From positions 1-8,799 of the forward strand of contig CALMOL010000153.1 of NCBI GenBank assembly GCA_937871685.1: a stretch of DNA of 8,799 nucleotides. The letters are read 5' to 3'. The position numbers and the translations under genes were made by a program. The stretch comes from an uncultured Verrucomicrobiota bacterium. GTDB taxonomy: Bacteria; Verrucomicrobiota; Verrucomicrobiia; Chthoniobacterales; SZAS-18. Of the stretch, positions 1 through 8,769 are shown one piece after another; the stretch's first letter is position 1, and every line of letters starts with the position of its first letter. The notes under the pieces are model-generated. The model saw nothing but the letters and a program-made list of their open reading frames with translations, was not told the DNA's origin and searched no databases.

Positions 1-95
1 AAAACGCCGGTGCGCTGGCGGGAGCGGTCCGGCCCAGTGCGACCATCCGAACCGAGAACGCTCTAGCCTCGGCCTCGATCCAACGCTCTCCGCAA

Positions 96-179
96 GTGTC
101 GCTCCGCGACGCAGCTTGCTTGGAGGCAAGTCCGGGGGTTGGAAACCCCCGGCTACCGGCGGGTGTCGCTCCGCGACAC
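96..179. repeat. Cluster of perfect hairpins with a duplicated 15-bp motif
   Basis: GTGTCGCTCCGCGAC occurs at 96-110 and again at 163-177; the second copy extends to a perfect stem, GTGTCGC (163-169) with GCGACAC (173-179). Between them is a perfect 9-bp stem, CCGGGGGTT (132-140) with AACCCCCGG (144-152), loop GGA. CTTGC/GCAAG also pair around 115-130. The cluster lies just past the stop of the receiver-kinase gene on the minus strand. It could end or protect that transcript, but there is no U-run for an ordinary intrinsic terminator. It has the look of a dispersed intergenic repeat. Confidence 0.7.
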
Positions 180-214
180 GGAGGCGGACACCGAGATACT
201 TGGCCGCAACCCAC

Positions 215-1390
215 TTAGCCCGCCTGTCCCCCCGACGCGGGCGAGGCGGGGAATTTCACCCAAAACAAGCTGCCGCGGCCCGGCTCGCTCAGCAGCCCGA
301 TGCGACCGCGCATGGCCTGCACCACGCGCTTCACGATCGCCAGGCCCAGGCCGGTCGAGTCCTCGGTGGGCACGCCGCCAGGCTGATGGATGCGGGCGAA
401 GTTGTTGAAGAGCTTGCGCTGGTCGCTCTCGCTCAGGCCGGGGCCCTCGTCCTGGATCTCGAAGTGCGCCGCGCCCGGCTCGCGGCGCAGGCGGATCCAG
501 ATGTTGCGGCCAGCCGGGGAATACTTCACGGCGTTGCTCACGAGGTTCTCCAGCACCTGCGTGGCAAGATTGCGGTCCACGATCGCGCTCACCGGCCCTT
601 CGGGACGCTCGAAGTGCATCGACTGCTGCTTCTGCACGGCCCGGGAGTAGAAGGCGTTGGCCACTTGAACGGCGATCTCGGCGAGGTCGTGCGCCGCCGG
701 CTCCATGGGGAGCTGGCCGCGCTCGATGGCGTTGGCGTCCAGGAGGTTGCGCACCATCTGCATCATGCGCTGCGCGCTGGTGCGGATCAGCGTGATGTGC
801 TCGGTGCGCTGGTCGGCCGGCATCTCCGGCTCCTCGATCAGCAGGTCCGCAAAGCCCACGATGCCGGAGAGCGGATTTTTGAGGTCGTGCGCGAGGATGC
901 CCAGGAACTCGTTCTTCTCGTCGTCGAGCTGGCGCAGGCGCTCGGCGTTCTGCACGAGCAGCTCGCGCGAGTGCTTGAGCTCCAGGTGGTTGCGCACGCG
1001 GGCCAGCAGCTCGGCGGACTTGAAGGGCTTCGTGACGTAGTCCACCGCGCCCTCGGCGAAGCCGCGCACGAGCATGTCGGTGTCGGCCGCGGCGGTGAGG
1101 AAGACCACGGGCACCTCGGCGGTGGCGGGATCGGCGCGCAAGCGGCGGCACACCTCGTAGCCGTCCATCTCGGGCATCATCACATCGAGCACGACCAAAT
1201 CGGCGGGCCTCTGCTGCATGGCGCGCAGGGCGGTGGCGCCCGAAGTGGCGGCGGCGACTTGGTAGCCGGCCTCGCGCAGCAGGTTGCCGACGACTTGGAT
1301 GTTGCGCGGCAGGTCGTCCACCACGAGCACGAGTGACTCACCCGGCGGCTTGGTGCGGGTGGCGAGCGAGGAGGGGGAGGTAGCGCTCAT
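215..1390 (-). CDS. Response regulator receiver-histidine kinase (REC-HisKA-HATPase_c)
   Basis: A 391-residue soluble two-component protein with the receiver in front of the kinase. REC spans about residues 19-135, with acidic pocket D25/D26, phosphoacceptor D69 (VVLDVMMPEMDG), T99 and K121 (KPF) all present, so it should be phosphorylatable. A helical linker (136-160) leads to HisKA with H168 in AHDLKNPL. The ATPase domain has N-box N286 (ENLVSNAVKYSP), G1 box DEGPGL (314-319) and G2 box GLGLAI (347-352). No transmembrane segment or DNA-binding domain is visible. The ATG start sits just before the REC domain and has no clear Shine-Dalgarno. It lies 164 bp downstream of the large hybrid kinase on the same strand, so by inference it receives phosphate from that kinase and modulates its own kinase activity. 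The cognate output protein is not in the window. Confidence 0.95.
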   Translation of the reverse strand: MSATSPSSLATRTKPPGESLVLVVDDLPRNIQVVGNLLREAGYQVAAATSGATALRAMQQRPADLVVLDVMMPEMDGYEVCRRLRADPATAEVPVVFLTAAADTDMLVRGFAEGAVDYVTKPFKSAELLARVRNHLELKHSRELLVQNAERLRQLDDEKNEFLGILAHDLKNPLSGIVGFADLLIEEPEMPADQRTEHITLIRTSAQRMMQMVRNLLDANAIERGQLPMEPAAHDLAEIAVQVANAFYSRAVQKQQSMHFERPEGPVSAIVDRNLATQVLENLVSNAVKYSPAGRNIWIRLRREPGAAHFEIQDEGPGLSESDQRKLFNNFARIHQPGGVPTEDSTGLGLAIVKRVVQAMRGRIGLLSEPGRGSLFWVKFPASPASGGQAG

Positions 1391-1412
1391 ACGTGGCGGA
1401 AGAAGGTCTAAG

Positions 1413-1549
1413 CCTCAAGCCTCAAGCTTCAAGCTTCAAGGAAGACGCCGACAAGAAGGGGAGAGAAAGAAAAGGGCGAGCCGAACGGAAGAAGGCGGAA
1501 CCTTGAACCTTCGGTCCCTTCCTTGGAGCTTGAGGCTTGAATCTTTGAA
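1413..1549. repeat. Inverted pair of 7-bp repeat arrays between the two kinase genes
   Basis: The left array (1413-1440) is two CCTCAAG units followed by two CTTCAAG units. The right array (about 1501-1549) keeps the 7-bp register with more decay: CCTTGAA at 1501, then CTTGGAG, CTTGAGG, CTTGAAT and CTTTGAA from 1522 to 1549. CTTGAGG is the exact reverse complement of CCTCAAG, so the arrays face each other across about 60-80 bp of purine-rich DNA. The left array starts 22 bp upstream of the receiver-kinase ATG, and the right array ends just before the hybrid kinase stop codon. A transcript covering both genes could fold here. Confidence 0.75.
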
Positions 1550-1554
1550 TTTCA

Positions 1555-4749
<3,195 letters not shown>

Positions 4750-4770
4750 TGGAGGAAGAAAAGGACCGAG

Positions 4771-4963
4771 AGGATGGAGGATGGAAGATGGCAGGGGATG
4801 GCGGGACGATTTTGAGGGCGAAGGACCAAGCGGTCCGAGCCACCTCCCGCTCGGCCATAAACTCTCCTCGCCACCTGGCAGCCTCCGCCGGCTTCTCCGG
4901 TCCCTGCCATTGCCCCGGGCACCCTGGCTTTCTCGCTACGCTCGGTTCTCCATCTTCCATCCT
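4771..4963. repeat. Inverted pair of 7-bp repeats between the lipoprotein and hybrid kinase genes
   Basis: The left array is AGGATGG (4771-4777), AGGATGG (4778-4784) and AAGATGG (4785-4791). The right array is CCATCTT (4950-4956) and CCATCCT (4957-4963), the exact reverse complement of one AGGATGG-AAGATGG pair. Flanking bases extend the match: AAGGACCGAG just left of the first array answers CTCAGTCCTT just right of the second, with one mismatch. Inside, ATGGCAGGG (4788-4796) pairs with CCCTGCCAT (4902-4910), and GGACC/GGTCC (4823-4836) form a small hairpin. The right array ends directly before the lipoprotein stop codon. The rest of the 4750-4964 gap holds no gene I can support. Confidence 0.75.
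4920..4944. repeat. 25-bp dispersed repeat, copy 1
   Basis: This copy begins CACCCTGGCTTTCTCGCT and ends CGCTCG. It matches 6245-6269 in the same orientation with one mismatch (A4938 versus T6263). A shorter relative, TCTCGCTCCGCTCGG, lies on the minus strand at 7200-7214. This copy sits inside the folded spacer between the lipoprotein and hybrid kinase genes. Confidence 0.75.
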
Positions 4964-4964
4964 C

Positions 4965-5174
4965 TCAGTCCTTCTCCGCTCCCCCGTCGCCGCGGAAGGT
5001 CTTCTGCGCATCCCGGGCGGCTTGGCCGGCGCGGTCGATCTGCTTCTTGGGCGCGAGCACGCCAGATCGCTCGGAGCCGGTTTCAGTCCGGGGTGAGGGT
5101 GGCTGCTCGCGTTTGCGGCAAGCGGGAAGCCCCGCGGTCAGGACCGCCGTGAGCAGGAACAACAAGGCGCGCAT
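4965..5174 (-). CDS. Small predicted lipoprotein
   Basis: A 69-residue protein beginning MRALLFLLTAVLTAG, a typical hydrophobic signal peptide. It ends in the lipobox LPAC, with the lipidated cysteine at residue 19. The mature part is short and charged, with a proline/serine-rich stretch and one amphipathic helix (about 45-61, around KKQIDRAGQAARDAQKTF). An upstream in-frame ATG at 5216 would add 14 residues and bury the signal peptide, so the 5174 ATG is preferred. The gene is divergent from the hydrolase and lies upstream of the hybrid kinase on the same strand, with a repeat-filled 215-bp gap between them. I do not recognise a family. A sensing partner role for the kinase would be speculation from position only. 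The signal peptide and lipobox are the main support that this short ORF is real. Confidence 0.62.
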   Translation of the reverse strand: MRALLFLLTAVLTAGLPACRKREQPPSPRTETGSERSGVLAPKKQIDRAGQAARDAQKTFRGDGGAEKD

Positions 5175-5233
5175 GGTGGAAGCGAAGCATGCGCTGGCCC
5201 GACGCGCACGCGACAAAGCGCCGCGGCCGGGCC

Positions 5234-6178
5234 ATGGTTTCGGACTTGGAATCCCCGCCTCCCCGCCTCGACTGGCAGCTCGGACAGCCTTCCGGCCATT
5301 GGACCGCGCCGGACGGCGCGCGCCTCGGCGTGCGCGCCTGGAACCCGGCCGGCGCGCCGCGCGCGGTGGTTGTGCTGGTGCCCGGCCTCAACGGCGCGGC
5401 CGAGGGCTTCCACCCGCTGGGTGACCACCTCGCCGCGCATGGCATCCTCGCGCTCGGCACCGAGCTGCGCGGGCAGGGCCTCGATCCGGAGCCGGCGCGG
5501 CGCGGCGACCTCGCGGACCTCGGCGACTGCGTGCACGACATCGCGGCGTTCGGCGCGCTCACCGCGGGAGCGTTTCCCGGCCAGCCGTGGTTCCTTTGCG
5601 GCGAAAGCATGGGCGCGATGCTTTCCCTGCGCGCGGTGGCCGACGGAAAAACACGCCCGGCCGGCCTCATCATGCTCGCGCCGGTGGTGGCGCTGCGCGA
5701 GCGGCCCCCGTGGTGGCAGGAATGGCTCTTCCGCGTGGCCCTGCGCTTCGCGCCGCGCCGCAAGCTCGACCTTTCGGCGATGGCGGAAAAACGCCGGGCG
5801 CAGGGCGCGGACATCCGCGTGGCGTCCGACGCCGCGATGGAGGACGCCATTCGCGCCGCGCCGCACTTCCTGCGGGAATTCTCGCTGCGCTTCCTCGCCA
5901 CGCTGGCGCGCCACATCGAGGAATCGACCGCCGCCGCCCGGCGCGCGGACCTTCCCGCGCTGGTGCTCTCGGCGGGCCGCGACGCGTTCATGCCGGCCGA
6001 GGGCATCGAGCGCGTCCTCGGCCCGTTGCGGGCGCGCGGTGGCACGTTCCGCCACTGGCCGGACGCCTTTCACCTGCTGCTTTTCGATGCGGCGCACGAC
6101 GAGGTGCTGGCGGCAATTACCGACTGGATGGGCGCGCGGATCGCGGCGGCCGATCCGCAGACCGTGGGTCGCGGTTGA
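5234..6178 (+). CDS. Alpha/beta hydrolase, monoacylglycerol lipase/lysophospholipase-like (Hydrolase_4)
   Basis: A serine hydrolase of 314 residues from this ATG. Numbered from here, the nucleophile is S125 in GESMG (nucleophile elbow), the acid is D250 in SAGRDAFMP and the base is H280 in DAFHLLLFD, giving a complete triad in the right order. The oxyanion-strand motif is VPGLNG (about residues 50-55). The spacing and the cap region with PPWWQEWLFRVALRF fit the Hydrolase_4/S33-like family that includes monoacylglycerol lipases and lysophospholipases; the substrate cannot be read from sequence. No signal peptide is visible, so it is probably cytoplasmic. An earlier in-frame ATG at 5189 adds 15 residues and has a weak SD-like GGTGGA 8 bases upstream, so it cannot be excluded. 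The 3' end overlaps the convergent pseudouridine synthase gene by 62 bp. Confidence 0.9.
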   Translation: MVSDLESPPPRLDWQLGQPSGHWTAPDGARLGVRAWNPAGAPRAVVVLVPGLNGAAEGFHPLGDHLAAHGILALGTELRGQGLDPEPARRGDLADLGDCVHDIAAFGALTAGAFPGQPWFLCGESMGAMLSLRAVADGKTRPAGLIMLAPVVALRERPPWWQEWLFRVALRFAPRRKLDLSAMAEKRRAQGADIRVASDAAMEDAIRAAPHFLREFSLRFLATLARHIEESTAAARRADLPALVLSAGRDAFMPAEGIERVLGPLRARGGTFRHWPDAFHLLLFDAAHDEVLAAITDWMGARIAAADPQTVGRG

Positions 6179-7157
6179 CGCGGGTCGGACGTTCCGGTCG
6201 TCCCGGGCCGCGATCTTCCCTCCCCGATCCTCGATGGCCCCCGACACCCTGGCTTTCTCGCTTCGCTCGATGGCCCTGCTCAGGCGGACCGTCTCTCTTC
6301 CCTCGGCTCTCGGACGGCTCCTTTGCCCCCGGCTTCGGCCGGGCCAGCAGCAGCTTCACTTCGCGCGGCGCCAAGTGGCGGAAATGGCCGGCGGGGAGAC
6401 GCGAATCGCTCAGGCCGCCGATGCGCGTGCGCACGAGGCGCCGCACCTTGTATCCGACGGCGTGGAACATCAGGCGGATCTGCCGCTTGAGCCCCTGCGT
6501 GAGCACGAGGCGCACGCCTGCGCCGGCCAATGCGCGCACGGAATGCGCCCGAGCCCGGACGCGCTCGGCCGCCTCGTCCTCGCGGGGGCGATCCGAACGA
6601 CGCGGCGGCGAAAATTCCTCGTCCGGCCCCTCCGCCTCCCCTTCCGGGGCCGTGCCACCGCCGTGGAGGGCGGGGTTTTCCAGGCGGATGAAGACGCCGC
6701 GCATCAACTGGGCCGCATCGGCGGCTTCCAACGGGCGATCCAGCGTGGCGAGGTATTCCTTTTCTACGCCGTGACTGGGGTGCGAGAGCTTTTGGGCGAG
6801 CGCGCCGTCGTTGGTGAGGAGAAGAAGCCCCTCGGAGTCGTAGTCGAGCCGGCCCACGGTGAAGAGGCGCGGCAGGCCCAGGTCGCGCGGCAGCAGGGAG
6901 AAAACCGTCGAGCGCCCCTCGCCGGTCTCGTCCTGCGTGGAGCAGAGGACGTGCTTTGGCTTGTGAAAGAGCAAGTGGACCAACTCCGGCGCCCGGGCCA
7001 CGCGGCTTCCCACCGCCACGGCATCGCCGGGCTCCACCGTGGTGGCCAGATCGGTGACGACACGCCCGTTCACCCGCACGCGGCCATCGCGGATGAGATC
7101 CTCGACCGAGCGGCGCGAGCCGAAGCCGGCGGCGGCAAGGTGGCGGTTCAGACGCAT
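6117..7157 (-). CDS. RsuA/RluB-family rRNA pseudouridine synthase with long basic C-terminal tail
   Basis: Isomerises a specific uridine to pseudouridine in ribosomal RNA. Of 346 residues, 1-48 form an S4 RNA-binding domain (RLNRHLAAAGFGSRRSVEDL). The catalytic domain has D105 in GRLDYDSEGLLLLTNDG, and the family's C-terminal signature is TQGLKRQIRLMFHAVGY (220-236). Start region and length suit RluB, while QGLKRQIR and the GY that follows recall RluF, so the target base is not assigned. Two oddities stand out: an acidic, low-complexity insertion at about 163-205 inside the catalytic domain, and an Arg/Gly/Pro-rich tail from about 273 to the end. The ORF stays open upstream to 7718, but that part runs antiparallel through repeats and over the small basic protein gene; the S4 domain starts at this ATG. 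No Shine-Dalgarno is visible. The gene lies 167 bp downstream of the small basic protein gene. Confidence 0.93.
   Translation of the reverse strand: MRLNRHLAAAGFGSRRSVEDLIRDGRVRVNGRVVTDLATTVEPGDAVAVGSRVARAPELVHLLFHKPKHVLCSTQDETGEGRSTVFSLLPRDLGLPRLFTVGRLDYDSEGLLLLTNDGALAQKLSHPSHGVEKEYLATLDRPLEAADAAQLMRGVFIRLENPALHGGGTAPEGEAEGPDEEFSPPRRSDRPREDEAAERVRARAHSVRALAGAGVRLVLTQGLKRQIRLMFHAVGYKVRRLVRTRIGGLSDSRLPAGHFRHLAPREVKLLLARPKPGAKEPSESRGKRDGPPEQGHRAKRESQGVGGHRGSGREDRGPGRPERPTRVNRDPRSADRPPRSARPSSR
6245..6269. repeat. 25-bp dispersed repeat, copy 2, inside a coding tail
   Basis: One mismatch from 4920-4944. It lies within the basic C-terminal tail of the pseudouridine synthase, covering about residues 297-305. 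It is flanked by a direct repeat TCGATGGCCC at 6231-6240 and 6267-6276. The placement suggests that the tail was built from, or invaded by, intergenic repeat DNA. Confidence 0.72.
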
Positions 7158-7263
7158 GGGGCCAGCGGGAGGCGGGAAGATCGGAAACCTAAGCTTCGGC
7201 CGAGCGGAGCGAGACAGCCGCTCAAAATTTCTTTCCTCCAAAGCGGTAACCCCCAAGGCCCAG

Positions 7264-7313
7264 GGCGCTCCCGGCGCACCGTCGGGAGCGCCAAGCGGGC
7301 AGCATCCGCCCGC
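7264..7313 (-). terminator. Two adjacent hairpins after the small basic protein gene (possible terminator or attenuator)
   Basis: GGCGCTCCCG (7264-7273) pairs perfectly with CGGGAGCGCC (7283-7292), and GCGGGC (7295-7300) with GCCCGC (7308-7313). On the minus strand they begin 12 bases past the small basic protein stop and lie before the pseudouridine synthase start. No U-run follows, so they may reduce rather than stop read-through, or they may be RNA-end stabilisers. Confidence 0.4.
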
Positions 7314-7324
7314 GGCGACCCGCC

Positions 7325-7480
7325 TTATTCGTTTGGCTTGGTCTTTGGCAGGCCGATCACGCTGCGGCCATCCGCCCACTGCTTGCGCTGGCGCAGGAGC
7401 TCCACGCGCTCGTAGCGCTTCAGCACGGAGCGCTTCGCGCCGATGGTGCTCTTGCCTTTGAGGGACGCATGCATGGACAT
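7325..7480 (-). CDS. Verrucomicrobia/Chlamydiae small basic protein
   Basis: A 51-residue, lysine/arginine-rich protein that begins MSMHASLKGKSTIGAKRSVL and ends VIGLPKTKPNE, followed by TAA. The MSxHxSLKG start, the central KRYERVELLR and the GLPKTKP end match the small basic protein family found across Verrucomicrobia and Chlamydiae (recalled as TIGR04137; not searched here). Its function is not established, though its size and charge suggest RNA or ribosome binding. Both ends fit the family's usual length, so the start is well placed even though the upstream ACAT-free, A/T-rich AAAAATATCTT has no Shine-Dalgarno. It lies upstream of an rRNA pseudouridine synthase on the same strand, which fits a ribosome-related role. 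It is the strongest taxonomic marker in the window. Longer ORFs in other frames that cover this stretch have no recognisable features. Confidence 0.92.
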   Translation of the reverse strand: MSMHASLKGKSTIGAKRSVLKRYERVELLRQRKQWADGRSVIGLPKTKPNE

Positions 7481-7578
7481 AAGATATTTTTGCTAGGGGC
7501 CAGGAAAATCGGGCCGGGAAGATGCGCGAAACCAGCCCCCTGGCAAGCCAGGAACCTAGGCTGCGGCCCGCGCTCTTG

Positions 7579-7584
7579 ATAATA
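7579..7584 (-). promoter_or_regulatory. Possible -10 box for the small basic protein gene
   Basis: On the minus strand this reads TATTAT, close to the sigma-70 TATAAT, in otherwise G+C-rich DNA and about 99 bases upstream of the ATG at 7480. No convincing -35 box lies at 16-19 bp. The palindrome at 7539-7552 would then lie in the 5' leader. Confidence 0.22.
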
Positions 7585-7676
7585 GGCCTCCGCAAGCACC
7601 CGCTCACACCTTCCCGCGCCAAGGCTTCCCGGCCTCGCCGGCGGGTGCGCTTGGCCCGCTGGGAACGGTCGCTCCT

Positions 7677-7831
7677 GGGACCGCCGGCATCCCTGCCGGC
7701 AGGGTCTTTCCAGGGCACCTTGATTCTCGGGCTTTTGGAACGGACTCTTCACCTTCGGCGACCTATAGAAGCCCAAAGGGAAAATTCAGAAGCCCTAGAA
7801 AGACCCTGCCGGCAGGGATGCCGGCGGTCCC
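7677..7831. mobile_element. 155-bp element with perfect 34-bp terminal inverted repeats (MITE/REP-doublet-like)
   Basis: The left arm (7677-7710) begins GGGACCGCCGGCATCCCTGC, and the right arm (7798-7831) is its exact reverse complement over 34 bp. After one mismatch, five more bases pair (AGGGC at 7712-7716 with GCCCT at 7792-7796). Each arm contains the perfect palindrome CCCTGCCGGCAGGG, so each can also fold alone. The 81-87 bp centre has no ORF of note. No target-site duplication is evident directly beside the arms. It looks like a non-autonomous element or a paired repetitive extragenic palindrome; no transposase is in view. Confidence 0.75.
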
Positions 7832-7920
7832 GGCAGACACCGCGTTGGGCAAAAGTGGGAGCCCGCCTTGTCCTCGGAACGTTGTTGAACGCGCTCGGGA
7901 GAGGAGGCCAAAAGGCTCCA

Positions 7921-7972
7921 GGCTGGGCCGCGCCCAGCCCACCGCACTTCACACCAAGGGTCTGATGGTGTG
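7921..7972 (-). terminator. Two perfect hairpins downstream of the HNH gene
   Basis: On the minus strand, 34 bases after the HNH stop, CACACCA/TGGTGTG (7950-7956 with 7966-7972) forms a 7-bp stem with a 9-base loop. GGCTGGGC/GCCCAGCC (7921-7928 with 7932-7939) then forms an 8-bp stem with a 3-base loop. The sequence after the second stem has only a short CTTTTGG, so this is a weak intrinsic terminator at best. Confidence 0.42.
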
Positions 7973-8005
7973 CCGCCCAATCAACGCGAGCCTCTCACGC
8001 CGTCG

Positions 8006-8668
8006 TCACCCCTTCTTGGGCAGGAACAGCTCCCAGTCGCGGATGTTGTGCGGGTTGCGCAGCGAGAACGTTACCGGCAGCTCGGGAGGCGGCTTGGGTA
8101 CGGTGAGCAGCGTGAGGCCGGCCTCATGCGGGAGGCGATCGCCCTTGCGGCCGTTCACATTTTTGGCGCTCCACACGCAGTTCTCCCACGAGGTGCCGCC
8201 GCCGCGGGAGCGGGGCAGCACGTGGTCAATGGAGCCTTCGCCGGGCGCGAGGGAGCGTCCGGTGTATTGGCAGCGGTTGCCGTCGCGCTCGCGGATGGAG
8301 CGCGCGGAAAGCTTCGGCCGGCGGCGCGGCACGCGGTCGAAGCGCGCGAGCACGAGCACGGTGGGCACGCGGACGTGGCCGCGCGTGGTGCCCACCCAGG
8401 CGTCCCACTCGCGCACGGGCAGGTCGAGCCACTCGGACCAGCGCACCGGGCGCATGGCCTCGTCGGGGGCAATGTCGAGCCCGGTGGCGTTGCCGGCCGA
8501 CATCTGGCAGAACGCCTCGGCGGGCGTGCGCACGTTGATGGCCTGCCAGTTGCGGTTGAGGACGAGGACGACCGGCTGATCCAGCAGGGCGTGATGCCCG
8601 AGGCTCTTTGGCTCGGGAGCGGCGCCCTTGGCAGCGCGCACCGTCATGGAAGGATGCTTCTTATCCAT
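8006..8668 (-). CDS. HNH endonuclease-family protein without zinc cysteine pairs
   Basis: A 220-residue protein. The N-terminal part (about 31-120) includes QPVVLVLNRNWQAINVRTPAEAF, a leader typical of stand-alone HNH proteins in several bacterial phyla. The HNH core follows: RERDGNRCQYTG (126-137), D148-H149 in SIDHVLPRSRGG, N163 in WENC and N172/K175 in NGRKGDR. These supply the first His, the central Asn and the final metal-binding Asn of the beta-beta-alpha-metal fold. C133 and C164 are single cysteines, so the two CxxC zinc pairs seen in many HNH proteins are absent. No methylase, toxin or phage gene is adjacent, so a restriction role is not supported. The protein may cleave DNA or RNA; its biological role is unknown. 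ATG at 8668 is preferred; a second ATG at 8647 is possible. No Shine-Dalgarno is visible. Confidence 0.9.
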   Translation of the reverse strand: MDKKHPSMTVRAAKGAAPEPKSLGHHALLDQPVVLVLNRNWQAINVRTPAEAFCQMSAGNATGLDIAPDEAMRPVRWSEWLDLPVREWDAWVGTTRGHVRVPTVLVLARFDRVPRRRPKLSARSIRERDGNRCQYTGRSLAPGEGSIDHVLPRSRGGGTSWENCVWSAKNVNGRKGDRLPHEAGLTLLTVPKPPPELPVTFSLRNPHNIRDWELFLPKKG

Positions 8669-8734
8669 TGGACGGACGCAGTGCTAGCATCGAGCACCCG
8701 GAGAGGCAAGCGGGCCGCCGCACGGAGCGGGGAG

Positions 8735-8769
8735 GTGAATCGTGAATGGTGGATCGTGAATCGTTGTAA
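8735..8769. repeat. 7-bp repeat array upstream of the HNH gene
   Basis: Consecutive 7-bp units GTGAATC (8735), GTGAATG (8742), GTGGATC (8749) and GTGAATC (8756) are followed by a decayed GTTGTAA (8763-8769). It lies 66 bp upstream of the HNH start, close to the window edge. The period matches the arrays at 1413 and 4771, but the unit differs. No inverted partner is seen inside the window. Confidence 0.75.

Larger units (their letters stand above)
7481..8005. other. 525-bp gene-free stretch rich in inverted repeats
   Basis: No coding sequence with recognisable features was found on either strand, and no tRNA or rRNA pattern. In order it holds: A/T-rich DNA next to the small basic protein start; a palindrome CCTGGC-AA-GCCAGG (7539-7552); a hairpin GCACCCGC/GCGGGTGC (7596-7603 with 7641-7648), extended by CAAG/CTTG; the 155-bp inverted-repeat element (7677-7831); and two perfect hairpins beyond the HNH gene. 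Open frames here translate the repeats and look like artefacts of high G+C. Confidence 0.7.

Noticed and set aside
1..46. A possible minus-strand gene start (ATG at 46, MVALGRTAPASAPAF) leaving the left edge
   Set aside because: Only 15 codons are visible, with no recognisable motif or ribosome site.
1413..1549. A CRISPR array
   Set aside because: The units are 7 bp and directly adjacent, with no spacers of regular length and no cas genes.
5370..7415. A 681-codon plus-strand frame crossing the hydrolase and the pseudouridine synthase
   Set aside because: It is Arg/Ser-rich with no motifs and runs through two well-supported genes in other frames.
7481..7680. A tRNA or structured RNA gene around the palindrome CCTGGC-AA-GCCAGG
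   Set aside because: No T-arm consensus, anticodon arm or acceptor stem could be assembled on either strand.
7158..7718. N-terminal extension of the pseudouridine synthase to 7718
   Set aside because: The S4 domain begins at the 7157 ATG. The extension crosses the small basic protein gene and part of the 155-bp inverted-repeat element in another frame.
8006..8668. A restriction or anti-phage system built on the HNH gene
   Set aside because: No methylase, ATPase, toxin or other defence gene accompanies it within the window.
8696..8718. A sigma-70 promoter for the HNH gene (TTGCCT, 17 bp, TAGCAC on the minus strand)
   Set aside because: The hexamers match the consensus only 4/6 and 3/6, which is expected by chance.
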